DNA from: DATKGX01 sp035510555 | GTDB taxonomy: Bacteria; Patescibacteriota; Microgenomatia; Levybacterales; UBA12049 | Direction of reading: 5' to 3' | Assembly: GCA_035510555.1 (NCBI GenBank) | Contig: DATKGX010000003.1 | Span: 1-29,428, forward strand | Length of the DNA: 29,428 nucleotides | Part shown: one piece after another, positions 14,919-22,444 of the stretch | Layout of the letters: every line of letters begins with the position of its first letter | How positions within the stretch are numbered: the stretch's first letter is position 1 | Notes under the pieces: model-generated | Told to the model about the DNA's origin: nothing | Seen by the model: the letters and a program-made list of their open reading frames with translations, nothing else | Database searches by the model: none | Position numbers and translations under genes: made by a program

Positions 14919-15336
14919 CAAATTACTGATCTATTCTGCTGTTTTGGCCTTTTTTGGCTTCTTGGACTCTTTGTACTTAACGGTTTTACATTATAAAAAT
15001 ATTATTCCGCCCTGCTCTGTGCATTTTGGCTGCGAAAAAGTGCTGACCAGCGCTTTTTCAATGCTTGGCCCGATTCCCCTAGCGCTTTTCGGCGTAATTT
15101 TTTATCTGACGGTGATTTTGACTTGTCTTTTGATCTTAATTGAAGGAAGAAAAGAACTGGTGAAGTTTTTCCATTTTACGGTTTTAGTTGGATTCCTCTT
15201 TTCGGTGGTTTTATTCTTTATCCAATTTGTGATTTTGCAGTCATTTTGCCAATATTGCTTACTGTCTGAAGTAATCTCCACGGGATTACTGATGCTTTCG
15301 CTTCTAAAACTCCGCGAAGACAAAAAAAATAATTAG
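14899..15336 (+). CDS. Vitamin K epoxide reductase-family protein (VKOR)
   Basis: 145 residues, the core bacterial VKOR size, four membrane helices. VKOR re-oxidises DsbA-like proteins and hands electrons to quinone. Conserved features: the first-helix segment FFGFLDSLYLT, the extracytoplasmic cysteine pair around PCSVHFGCEKVL (Cys39 and Cys45), a serine within the same loop, and the quinone-side CxxC motif FCQYC in the last helices. There is no fused thioredoxin domain; that role falls to the overlapping upstream DsbA-like gene. Translational coupling is likely given the 20-nt overlap. Confidence 0.93.
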   Translation: MQRFLNNKLLIYSAVLAFFGFLDSLYLTVLHYKNIIPPCSVHFGCEKVLTSAFSMLGPIPLALFGVIFYLTVILTCLLILIEGRKELVKFFHFTVLVGFLFSVVLFFIQFVILQSFCQYCLLSEVISTGLLMLSLLKLREDKKNN

Positions 15337-15337
15337 C

Positions 15338-15366
15338 TTGATTATAATCCTCTAGTAATATATAAT
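15338..15366 (+). promoter_or_regulatory. Promoter of the lone winged-helix gene
   Basis: TTGATT (15338-15343), 17-bp spacer, TATAAT (15361-15366), 7 nt, ATG at 15374. It lies directly after the VKOR stop, so this gene is probably transcribed separately. Confidence 0.7.
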
Positions 15367-15373
15367 TGCCGCT

Positions 15374-15859
15374 ATGGCAATTGAAAAACAAGTGTTAGCC
15401 AACATGCATCGTGCAATTGATCAAGGCGATTTCGCACAAGTTGAAAAACAAGCAGAATTTCTAGATCAATTAAAAACGGCAAAGCTAAACGGATTTATTG
15501 ACTATGATCAACCTACTACTGCTAATCTGGTTGAGCCACATGAACCTATTGAAATAAACGAAATAGTAGTAATAAATGATTCTTTAATCAAATTGAATGG
15601 CAATGAAATAATACTAGCCCCTCGAGCGCTCTCGGTGTTAAAATTCCTCGGAGAGACACCTTTACAAGTGGTGTCTAGCAACAGAATATTACAAAGAGTC
15701 TGGGGCGAAGGCGATCCTACAAACGTAGCTCAGGTGGTCAAAAGGCTAAGGAGAGATATGGAAATTGATCCAAAAAGACCTAAGATTATTATATCCAATA
15801 AAAAACTTGGTTATGTTCTTAATGCACGCTTCAGCTTCGCTCAACCTCAAGAAGTATAA
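15374..15859 (+). CDS. OmpR/PhoB-type winged-helix DNA-binding protein without receiver
   Basis: 161 residues. The C-terminal part (about 70-157) matches the Trans_reg_C winged helix: INEIVVINDSLIKLNGNEI, then LAPRALSVLKFLGE, RILQRVWGEGDPTNVAQVVK, RLRRDMEIDPKRPKIIIS and KKLGYVLNA. The usual order of wing, recognition helix and final hairpin is complete. The N-terminal 65 residues are helical and lack receiver-domain acidic residues, so it is not a classical response regulator. It may be constitutive or take signals by protein contact. Its stop codon abuts the stop codon of ndk on the other strand. Confidence 0.82.
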   Translation: MAIEKQVLANMHRAIDQGDFAQVEKQAEFLDQLKTAKLNGFIDYDQPTTANLVEPHEPIEINEIVVINDSLIKLNGNEIILAPRALSVLKFLGETPLQVVSSNRILQRVWGEGDPTNVAQVVKRLRRDMEIDPKRPKIIISNKKLGYVLNARFSFAQPQEV

Positions 15860-16432
15860 CTAGATGTATTCTTCGGCGCGTTTGTAGTTTTGGATTTCTT
15901 CCGGAGTGAACCACAAAGCTTTTTCAACGTTGGCTTCTTCCAAGCTAGCGGAAATGTGAACGAGATTTGCGACTCCCCGCTTTTCGGCATTGGCATAAGC
16001 CGCCGAATCGGTTGAATAATCACCGCGGATTGTTCCCGCCGGAGCATTCACCGGCATCGTCGGACCGGCTGCCGCGATCACGTTATCAACCGCGTGTTTG
16101 CCTTCTAAAATCATCGCCACCATCGGTCCGGATTTAACGTAATCAAACAGCCAACCCTTGACCATTTTGCCCAACTCCATCGGATCGTCGGTTCCCAAAT
16201 CTTTAACGGCATCTTTACCATATTGCGTGTAGGTTTTGAGCGTCTTTTCTCCCCATCTTAGGAGTGTTTTCGGGTCGTTAGCGTTGTAATGCTTAAGCAG
16301 TACCTCGTCTTGTGCAGAAACCATCTTCATGGCGACGATTTTAAGTCCCATTTTCTCAAAACGGCTGATTATTTCCCCCACCAAACCTCGCTTGACTCCG
16401 TCGGGCTTAACCATCATAAATGTCTGTTCCAT
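15860..16432 (-). CDS. ndk: Nucleoside diphosphate kinase (enlarged form)
   Basis: 190 residues against the usual 135-155. Ndk moves a phosphate from NTPs to NDPs through a phospho-histidine. The start MEQTFMMVKPDGVKRGLVGEI, the RFEKMGLKIVAMK strand, GPMVAMILEG, RGDYSTDSA and the catalytic-histidine segment NLVHISAS are all in order. The canonical motif is NxxHGSDS, so Gly and Asp of that motif are replaced here. The extra length is a roughly 35-residue insert after HYNAND (about 53-95) ahead of the helix before GPMVAM. Its ATG is 2 nt after the stop of the M16 peptidase gene, so the two are co-transcribed and coupled. Confidence 0.93.
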   Translation of the reverse strand: MEQTFMMVKPDGVKRGLVGEIISRFEKMGLKIVAMKMVSAQDEVLLKHYNANDPKTLLRWGEKTLKTYTQYGKDAVKDLGTDDPMELGKMVKGWLFDYVKSGPMVAMILEGKHAVDNVIAAAGPTMPVNAPAGTIRGDYSTDSAAYANAEKRGVANLVHISASLEEANVEKALWFTPEEIQNYKRAEEYI

Positions 16433-16434
16433 AA

Positions 16435-17709
16435 TTAAAATTTTAGCAACTTTTCAAAGCGTTGTCTATCAGGAAAATTGCCGATAATCGCCAAGTTGAG
16501 TTGAGCTTCCTTGAAATACTTCTTGGCGGCCGCTTCCACTTGGTCCATCGTCACTTTGTCAATTTTAGCAATCAACTGCTCCGGCGTTTCGATTTTTTTC
16601 TCTAAGATTTCGCTTTGCGCGAATAATCCGGCCACCGACCGGCTATCTTCTAAGCCCAGCACAAAATGGCCTTTGAGGAATTCTTTCGCCTTTGATAGCT
16701 CCTGTTTTGAAATTCCGGGCTTTGAACTTGAGATTTTGGCATATTGCTCGACAATAACCTCGATTCCCTCATCAACCCGTTTTGGGTCAAGTCCGGCCGT
16801 CGAAACCAAAAATCCAACATCCTGATAGTGCTCGGCGCCGGTTCGCACGTAATAAGCCAATCCCCGCTTCTCTCTGACTTCTGAGAAAAGTCTTGAACTC
16901 ATTCCTCCGCCCAAAATTGCCGCCAAAACCGATAAGACGTGTTTTTCTTCGTTATGAGTGGAAACGGTGCGGAAACCAAGGCCGATATGCACTTGCTCCG
17001 TATTTTTTTGTTTGATATAAAGAGCTGGTTTGATCTGGTTTTCTTGTTGCTTCTTATACTTAACTATATCGAAAGGCTTCATTTGACCAAAGTATTGCTC
17101 GACTAATTCTTCTGCTTTCTTGGTCTCGATGCCACCGGCAATAACCACTGTAATATTTTGCGGACTATACAAACTACCCATGTAATCGACAAAATTTTGG
17201 CGGTTGATTGACTTAATGACTTCCGGCGTGCCGACAATGTTCCAACCCAAAGGTGTATCGCCATACAACAGCTGTTTGTAAACATCGGAGATATTTTGCG
17301 CCGGTGTGTCCTCATACAGATTCCGCTCTTCCAAGATAACGCCTTTTTCTCTGTCAATTTCCACCTGGTCAAGCTTGGAATGCTGCAGCATGTCCGAGAG
17401 AACATCCAGACAAAGCTCAACGTGATTTGCCCCGGCTTTCACAAAATAGCCGGTCACTTCTTCGCTGGTAAAAGCGTTGAATTCTCCACCGACACCATCA
17501 ATTAATCCGGCAATGTCTTGCGCAGTCGGCCGTTTGGTGGTTCCTTTAAATGCCATATGCTCCAAAAAGTGGGAAATGCCGTTGTTTTTCTTGGTTTCGT
17601 AGCGGCTGCCTGCGCCAACCATCACCATTGCCGTTGCGCTTTCAAACGAAGGCATTGGGATCGTAATAATTCTTAAACCATTTTTGAGGACTTTCCGTTG
17701 GTATTTCAT
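16435..17709 (-). CDS. M16-family zinc metallopeptidase
   Basis: 424 residues from the ATG at 17709, the size of a single M16 subunit with two half-domains (processing-peptidase/PqqL-like). The inverted zinc motif HFLEHMAFKGT (HxxEH, about 47-51) is intact, with the distal Glu expected in LIDGVGGEFNAFTSEEVTGYF. The C-terminal half keeps the R-Y type region (GMSSRLFSEVREKRGLAYYV). An in-frame ATG at 17718 lies inside a perfect TATAAT (17722-17717), so the later start, 7 nt after that box, is better. Followed by ndk in the same transcript. The substrate cannot be read from sequence. Confidence 0.9.
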   Translation of the reverse strand: MKYQRKVLKNGLRIITIPMPSFESATAMVMVGAGSRYETKKNNGISHFLEHMAFKGTTKRPTAQDIAGLIDGVGGEFNAFTSEEVTGYFVKAGANHVELCLDVLSDMLQHSKLDQVEIDREKGVILEERNLYEDTPAQNISDVYKQLLYGDTPLGWNIVGTPEVIKSINRQNFVDYMGSLYSPQNITVVIAGGIETKKAEELVEQYFGQMKPFDIVKYKKQQENQIKPALYIKQKNTEQVHIGLGFRTVSTHNEEKHVLSVLAAILGGGMSSRLFSEVREKRGLAYYVRTGAEHYQDVGFLVSTAGLDPKRVDEGIEVIVEQYAKISSSKPGISKQELSKAKEFLKGHFVLGLEDSRSVAGLFAQSEILEKKIETPEQLIAKIDKVTMDQVEAAAKKYFKEAQLNLAIIGNFPDRQRFEKLLKF

Positions 17710-17759
17710 TGCCACCATTATAGCAAGTTCGGAGAATTTTTGAAAGATTAGCTCATCAG

Positions 17760-18047
17760 CTAAGCATCATCAATCATATTATAGTAGATTTGAAGCTCAT
17801 CGGGGATCATTTCGCCAAAGCCAGCGGATTTTGTTACTCGAGGCGCAAGACGCCCCAGCTCCCTGCGATCTAATTCATCAAGCCGACCACTTAATCGATC
17901 TAAGTCCCTTTGTTCTTCTGGCTCCAATAAATTTTGCATTGGATCAGCATCTTCAATACCCCTGATAACTCTAATTTGCGCCATTACCAATCCTCTTTCG
18001 CTCAGCGCTGGGGATCGTAATGTTTCTTTTGAAGTTGGGCTTGCCAT
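17760..18047 (-). CDS. Small hypothetical protein
   Basis: 95 residues, charged and helical, with LEPEEQRDLDRLSGRLDELD as the most regular stretch. No membrane segment, no family recognised. On the minus strand TTGACT is followed 16 bp later by TAAAAT, 10 nt before the ATG, which supports the start. The stop codon overlaps a 6-bp hairpin TTAGCT/AGCTAA (17748-17763) that could serve as a weak terminator. Lies between argS and the M16 gene. Confidence 0.6.
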   Translation of the reverse strand: MASPTSKETLRSPALSERGLVMAQIRVIRGIEDADPMQNLLEPEEQRDLDRLSGRLDELDRRELGRLAPRVTKSAGFGEMIPDELQIYYNMIDDA

Positions 18048-18094
18048 ATTGAAACTGATTTTATACTTTTTTTACTAGAAGTCAAAAAGTATTT

Positions 18095-19753
18095 TTACAT
18101 GTGCTCTGGGGCGGAGACGCCAAGAAGTGAAAGAGTGTTTTTGAGCGTAATTTGCGTGGCTTTAAGAAGTGCGAGCCGAGATTGAGTTAGTTTTTCGTCT
18201 TTTGAAATAACCATTTGCGTTTCGTAAAACTTATGGAATAAATTGGCAATTTCCAAAACATAAGTCGTCAGCGGATTTACTTCCAAAGCATTCGCCGCTT
18301 CCTCAACCAAGTATGGCAATTTGAGCAAATGCCGGATTAGTGAAATCTCCTCTTCCGTTTTAAGCAGCGATAAATCAACTGACTTCTGACTGCTGGCTTC
18401 TGACTGCTGGCTTTTTTTAAAAATGCTGCAGATTCTGGAATGCGCATATTGAACATAAAAAACCGGATTGTCTGATGCGCGTTTTTTGGCCAGTTCTAGG
18501 TCAAAATCCATATGCGTAGAACTTTTTGGTGTAAGTAAAAAGAAACGGAAGGCATCTTTGCCAACTTCATCTAAAACTTCCTTAGCGGTGACAAAATTGC
18601 CGGCGCGCTTACTCATTTTTACCACTTCTTCTCCTCTTTTTAACCGTACCCACTGATATAAAGTCACCCGCAAGTCATCGGGGTTAAAACCTAAGGCTTT
18701 GACGACAGCCTTTAACCTTGGTACGTGTCCGCTGTGGTTGGCGCCCAAAACATCAATTACCAAGTCGTTTTGCGCCATTTTCTCGTCGTGGTAAACAATA
18801 TCCGAAGCAAAATAAGTAAATTGCCCATCGGATTTTTTCACCACTGTTTCGCGGTCCTTCAAGAATTCGTCGGCGGGCGCAAACCACACTGCCCCGTCTT
18901 TTTCTTTGAGCGCCTTTTTTATTTTTAAGAGAACCTGCGGAACTTCTTTTCTTAAATCCGATTCTTTGCGCACTTTGTCAAATTTAATTCCCATCGCTTC
19001 GCAGTCTTTGAGAATTTCCGCAAGCATTAACTCAACTGCCACTCGTCCGGCTCTTTCAATAAACTGCTCTTGGGACAAGTCTTCTTGCCCCTCTTCCAAC
19101 TGCTCTTTGACTGTCTGGGCTAATTCCTTGATGTAACTGCCTAAGTATTGAACTTCGTAGCTTTCGGGCTTTTGATCGGGATGAATTTCAAAATAAATCG
19201 ACTCTCCCAAGCGCTCGACCTGTCCGCCGACATCGTTATGCAAATACTCTCTGGTTATTTGATAGCCGGCTTTTGCTAAAACATTGGCGATGGCATCCCC
19301 CAACGGCCCACCGCGGGCATTTCCGATATGCAAAGGCCCGGTTGGGTTAGCCGACACAAACTCCACGCTCGCCTTTTTGCCTTTTCCCAAGAGCGATGAA
19401 CCGTATTCGTCCCCTTTTTCAATAATACTTTGAACTTGGCTCTGCAGATATTTTTTAGAAAGATAAAAGTTAATAAATCCCGGCGCGGCGACTTCGACTT
19501 TGTCGAAATCTGTATCTAGCATTTTGTATTTCGTATTTAGTATTACAACTATCTTTTCCGCTAACGCCAACGGCGAATTAAGACCGGATTGTTCATCCAT
19601 AATCGTTTGATGCAAAACCATTGCGATATTTGTCGAAAAATCACCATGCAAACTATCTTTTGGCTTTTCGACCGAAAAATTCGAGGCTTCAACGCCCAGC
19701 TCCGCTGCTACTTTTTCCAAAATTGACTGAAGTTTATCTTTCGGATCTTCCAT
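18095..19753 (-). CDS. argS: Arginyl-tRNA synthetase
   Basis: 552 residues, normal length. It charges tRNA-Arg, such as the tRNA-Arg(CCU) encoded at 10999. In order: N-terminal additional domain (to about 115), class I HIGH region SANPTGPLHIGNARGG (about 134-149), the KMSKR-equivalent VVKMSKRAGNFVT, and a C-terminal DALR anticodon-binding domain starting near VQYAHSRICSIF. Two places carry heptad arrays: at 19512-19546 (protein NTKYKMLDTD, in the N-terminal domain) and at 18378-18412 (protein KSQQSEASSQKSV, at the edge of the DALR domain). Both fall in linkers where length varies among ArgRS proteins, so the enzyme should still work. Confidence 0.97.
   Translation of the reverse strand: MEDPKDKLQSILEKVAAELGVEASNFSVEKPKDSLHGDFSTNIAMVLHQTIMDEQSGLNSPLALAEKIVVILNTKYKMLDTDFDKVEVAAPGFINFYLSKKYLQSQVQSIIEKGDEYGSSLLGKGKKASVEFVSANPTGPLHIGNARGGPLGDAIANVLAKAGYQITREYLHNDVGGQVERLGESIYFEIHPDQKPESYEVQYLGSYIKELAQTVKEQLEEGQEDLSQEQFIERAGRVAVELMLAEILKDCEAMGIKFDKVRKESDLRKEVPQVLLKIKKALKEKDGAVWFAPADEFLKDRETVVKKSDGQFTYFASDIVYHDEKMAQNDLVIDVLGANHSGHVPRLKAVVKALGFNPDDLRVTLYQWVRLKRGEEVVKMSKRAGNFVTAKEVLDEVGKDAFRFFLLTPKSSTHMDFDLELAKKRASDNPVFYVQYAHSRICSIFKKSQQSEASSQKSVDLSLLKTEEEISLIRHLLKLPYLVEEAANALEVNPLTTYVLEIANLFHKFYETQMVISKDEKLTQSRLALLKATQITLKNTLSLLGVSAPEHM
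18378..18412. repeat. Five-unit heptad array inside argS (first)
   Basis: Five 7-bp units of the type TCTGACT/GCTGGCT, including an exact 14-bp duplication (18383-18396 and 18397-18410). It encodes a Ser/Gln-rich linker in ArgRS. Confidence 0.85.
19512..19546. repeat. Five-unit heptad array inside argS (second)
   Basis: Five 7-bp units, consensus GTATTTN, each beginning with G at exactly 7-bp spacing (19512, 19519, 19526, 19533, 19540). It encodes a short insert in the N-terminal domain of ArgRS. Confidence 0.85.
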
Positions 19754-19850
19754 TTCAATCTTATTTTAGCACATCCAATTGAACAATTTCCCTGCACTTG
19801 CATTCAAGAAGGTTTTGGCCTAATATACTACCTAAGCTTTTTGAATTTAT

Positions 19851-20561
19851 ATGATTTCTGTTTTGGCATACAATATTCAATACGGGAGAAAATTAGATCT
19901 TATTGAAAGATGGCTACTTAAAGATCCGGACAAGTTTGATGTAATTTGCTTACAAGAGTTCCCTTTTAATGAAAGCGCCAAGTTCCTGGAAGCTTTTGCA
20001 AAACACTCTTTCGACTATCGCTTTGCTCCTTCAATTTCCGGCAAAAACAAACTTTATGGAGAGCTCACTCTTTACAAAAAGAGGAAATTAAAACTGATAG
20101 ATGAAAAAATTGTCAGACTTGGAACCAACCTTTTAGAGACAAGATTTCGCAGAAAAGGACAGAGAACTTCACTTTTAACTGTGCTTGGATACAAAAGCAA
20201 AAAGATTGTATTAGCAAATTCACACCTGGTTTGTTTTGCCCTTAATTCCCGCCGCATTAACCAAATTTCTAAAATTATTAAAAATATAAAAGTTATCGGC
20301 GACCATTCGGCTTTTTCAACCGTAATTTTGGGCGATTTTAACTACACTTCTAGAATTAGGCAAAAAAAATTGATTGAATTTATGGAAAAAAATGAGCTTA
20401 CGAACGCCTACAAAACGCACACCCACAAATTATTTTTCATTAAACAGCAGCTCGATTATGTTTTTTATAATAACTGCGTGATTAAAAATGTCAAAATCGG
20501 CAAAAAAGTGAAGTACTCTGACCACTCCCCGGTCTGGTTCGACATCGATTTTGACAAATAA
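19851..20561 (+). CDS. Endonuclease/exonuclease/phosphatase (EEP) family hydrolase
   Basis: 236 residues, a compact EEP domain with no signal peptide. The family's metal and catalytic landmarks are in order: LAYNIQYG with Asn8, ICLQEF with the metal-binding Glu, LANSHLVCFALNSRRINQI with His, VILGDFNYTS with the catalytic Asp and Asn, LDYVFYN and the final SDHSPVWFDI with Asp-His. EEP enzymes cleave phosphodiesters in nucleic acids, lipids or small messengers; the substrate is open. A promoter-like TTGCAT (19798) with TAATAT 17 bp on precedes the ATG by about 25 nt. No SD. Confidence 0.88.
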   Translation: MISVLAYNIQYGRKLDLIERWLLKDPDKFDVICLQEFPFNESAKFLEAFAKHSFDYRFAPSISGKNKLYGELTLYKKRKLKLIDEKIVRLGTNLLETRFRRKGQRTSLLTVLGYKSKKIVLANSHLVCFALNSRRINQISKIIKNIKVIGDHSAFSTVILGDFNYTSRIRQKKLIEFMEKNELTNAYKTHTHKLFFIKQQLDYVFYNNCVIKNVKIGKKVKYSDHSPVWFDIDFDK

Positions 20562-20588
20562 ATTGAACTTTTGATGTAGAACGCATTA

Positions 20589-20617
20589 TTGACACGTTTT
20601 TTACACCAGCGTATACT
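20589..20617 (+). promoter_or_regulatory. Promoter of the 20626 gene
   Basis: Perfect TTGACA (20589-20594), 17-bp spacer, TATACT (20612-20617), 8 nt, ATG at 20626. One of the strongest promoters in the window. Confidence 0.8.
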
Positions 20618-20625
20618 TTTATTCT

Positions 20626-20850
20626 ATGTTAACAAAAACCGATTTAAACCAAATATCAGGACTGCTTGATTTAAAACTTGATGAGAAATTGGAGCCAATC
20701 AAAAAAGATATCCAAACACTCAAGAAAGGTGTCAAACAAATAAGACGCGACCAAAGTACAATGTTGGACTTGCTGGACGGTGAACAAATGCAACAAAGAA
20801 AAAGAATATCCCGCCTTGAAAAACACGCCGGCCTTCCAATCCCTCAATAA
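20626..20850 (+). CDS. Small coiled-coil protein
   Basis: 74 residues. Residues about 12-66 show a hydrophobic heptad pattern (LDLKLDEKLEPIKKDIQTLK, then IRRDQSTMLDLLDGEQ), a likely coiled coil. No signal or membrane segment. Small coiled-coil proteins of this kind are common in CPR genomes (general knowledge), function unknown. A very strong promoter suggests high expression. Confidence 0.75.
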   Translation: MLTKTDLNQISGLLDLKLDEKLEPIKKDIQTLKKGVKQIRRDQSTMLDLLDGEQMQQRKRISRLEKHAGLPIPQ

Positions 20851-20859
20851 AAATACTTC

Positions 20860-20887
20860 TTGACAAAACTTCCTAACATCCTATAAT
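20860..20887 (+). promoter_or_regulatory. Promoter of the 20894 gene
   Basis: Perfect TTGACA (20860-20865), 16-bp spacer, perfect TATAAT (20882-20887), 6 nt, ATG at 20894. The RNA should start at the start codon. Confidence 0.82.
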
Positions 20888-20893
20888 CACCCT

Positions 20894-21343
20894 ATGTCAA
20901 TTCACGAAGTTCAATATGATTCCAAAGGACGCATAGCTGCTGCTTGGAATGTCGATGAAACAATAGACCGCTATATGGTTAATGATCAACCATCCTCAGG
21001 CCCAAAACGCCATTATATAAATTGGCCTCCAAGAATTATGGAAGCAATACCTGATGGAGTTGCATATCCAGACAAGCTTCACGCTCTTAGCGCAATCGAT
21101 CATGATACCGTTATGGAAGAGCATCTTCACCGTGTTACTGATAAAGCAGGTCATTCTGAATATGTCGAGATCGAGGCCCCAATATCCCATCACCAAACAG
21201 AGATCAATAACATAAGAATCGGAGAACGAGGTTTTGTTTGGACCGAACCGGGACAACAAGTTGATGTTTACGTCGCTCCAACACCAGCGTCAGCGGTGAA
21301 AGGGTTTAGAGCAAGGCTCAGCGCTGCGCTACTGAGAAGATAA
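20894..21343 (+). CDS. Hypothetical soluble protein
   Basis: 149 residues, no signal peptide or membrane segment, His-rich in the middle (HLHRVTDKAGH and ISHHQTEINNI). The C-terminus is basic (FRARLSAALLRR). I recognise no family. The start is well defined by a consensus promoter 6 nt upstream. It is followed by the signalling operon but has its own promoter, so a shared job is only a possibility. Confidence 0.75.
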   Translation: MSIHEVQYDSKGRIAAAWNVDETIDRYMVNDQPSSGPKRHYINWPPRIMEAIPDGVAYPDKLHALSAIDHDTVMEEHLHRVTDKAGHSEYVEIEAPISHHQTEINNIRIGERGFVWTEPGQQVDVYVAPTPASAVKGFRARLSAALLRR

Positions 21344-21398
21344 CTAACTGAAAATCCTCTTGCAATTGGTTTTAATTGCTGTTACGTTTAATATAGAT

Positions 21399-21764
21399 AT
21401 GAAAATTCTGCTCATCGATGACGATTTGGATTTTGTGCACATCTTTGAAGCCGCGCTAAATCAAGGCGGTTTTCAAACTGCTACCAGCGTCACCGGTGAA
21501 GACGGTTTAGCCAAGGCAAAAGCGGAAAAACCCGATTTAATTTTACTTGACCAAGTACTCCCCGACCTCTCCGGCAACGATGTTTTGAAGAGTTTAAAGG
21601 CCGACGACCAAACTAAAGATATTCCGGTTATCCTACTTTCCAATTTTAGTCAGGAAGAGCTGGTCAAAAATGCTTTGAATGAAGGCGCCATTGATTACGT
21701 TTTTAAATATCAGGTTGAGCCAAAAGACGTCGTTGATAAAATAAAACAAGTTTTGAAGATGTAA
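21399..21764 (+). CDS. Single-domain response regulator (receiver only)
   Basis: 121 residues from the ATG at 21399; an upstream in-frame TTG (21360) lies in promoter-like sequence. It is a complete receiver domain: acidic pocket Asp7-Asp8-Asp9, phospho-acceptor Asp51 in LILLDQVLPD, Ser81 (in LLSNF) and Lys103 (in VFKYQ). No output domain follows, so it acts by protein contact, as CheY or Spo0F do. First gene of a four-gene operon that ends with a histidine kinase, its likely partner. The next ATG comes 1 nt after its stop. A -10-like TAATAT (21389-21394) lies 4 nt before the ATG. Confidence 0.93.
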   Translation: MKILLIDDDLDFVHIFEAALNQGGFQTATSVTGEDGLAKAKAEKPDLILLDQVLPDLSGNDVLKSLKADDQTKDIPVILLSNFSQEELVKNALNEGAIDYVFKYQVEPKDVVDKIKQVLKM

Positions 21765-21765
21765 T

Positions 21766-22083
21766 ATGCAGCCAAATACCGATTATAAACAACTTTTAAC
21801 CGAAGTTATCCAAAAACAAATGGTAATTTTGGGTCCGAGCATCGCTTTGGCAAAGGCGCGAAATGTCAAAGGTTTGACGGTGGCCGACGACGGCACGGTG
21901 GTAAACATCGAAGGACAGCCGCAGGAATTAATTCAAGGCTTAATTGACCAGTTTGTCCAGCTTTCCGGCTTAATTGTTAAAAAAACCATGGAGCCATTAT
22001 TGTCGCTCTACCCCGACGGAGTGGCAGACACCTTAGGAAAAGCGGCTGAAGCAATCGCCCCTGTAGGAGGAGGACAAACCTAA
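21766..22083 (+). CDS. Unrecognised partner protein of a two-component module
   Basis: 105 residues, soluble. Two helical parts flank a short beta-hairpin (GLTVADDGTVVNIEGQPQ, about 35-52). The N-terminal helix reads LTEVIQKQMVILGPSIALAK and the C-terminal part LIDQFVQLSGLIVKKTMEPL. I know no named family for it. It sits between receiver and membrane protein genes with 1 nt and 0 nt gaps, so it is surely co-expressed with them and may be an adaptor or a sensor-complex subunit (inference). Its last codons (GGAGGAGGA) double as a strong SD for the next gene. Confidence 0.8.
   Translation: MQPNTDYKQLLTEVIQKQMVILGPSIALAKARNVKGLTVADDGTVVNIEGQPQELIQGLIDQFVQLSGLIVKKTMEPLLSLYPDGVADTLGKAAEAIAPVGGGQT
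22066..22074 (+). promoter_or_regulatory. Strong Shine-Dalgarno for the membrane protein gene
   Basis: GGAGGAGGA inside the end of the preceding gene, about 9 nt before the ATG at 22084. It is the clearest SD in the window and stands out because most genes here lack one; it serves an internal operon gene. Confidence 0.75.
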
Positions 22084-22431
22084 ATGATTGATACAACCAA
22101 ACTTTTAGCCATTGCAATCGAAGCGGGAGCATTCATCTCCACGATGGCAGCATTAGTGGCGGCAGTAATTATGCTTCGAGTAACTAGAAAATTCGGCACT
22201 GGCATTTTAGCCAGTGGCTTTAAAGCTATTTCTTTCGGCGTTTTATTTATTGCTTTGGGAATTTTAGTTGACGCCGTCCAAAGCTATTTGCAAATTAATA
22301 ATTTTTCAGGGCTTCAACAATTTGTCACTATAATTTTACTGATTAAGCTCGTTCTTTATGTCATCGGCACCTACATTATTGTTATCGGAAGCAAAAGAAC
22401 CGGCGACAAGCTCGAGTCGCTGACTAAATAA
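22084..22431 (+). CDS. Small membrane protein of the signalling operon
   Basis: 115 residues with three membrane segments (about 10-31, 43-66 and 77-103) and a charged C-terminal tail (SKRTGDKLESLTK). No family recognised. Its ATG follows directly on the TAA of the previous gene and a strong SD. Because the kinase downstream has only one membrane segment and no extracytoplasmic domain, this protein could be its sensory or anchoring partner (inference). Confidence 0.78.
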   Translation: MIDTTKLLAIAIEAGAFISTMAALVAAVIMLRVTRKFGTGILASGFKAISFGVLFIALGILVDAVQSYLQINNFSGLQQFVTIILLIKLVLYVIGTYIIVIGSKRTGDKLESLTK

Positions 22432-22444
22432 ACTCTGACTGCCT

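Noticed and set aside
17710..17718. ATG at 17718 as start of the M16 peptidase
   Set aside because: It overlaps a perfect TATAAT that would be the -10 of this gene; the next ATG at 17709 is properly spaced.
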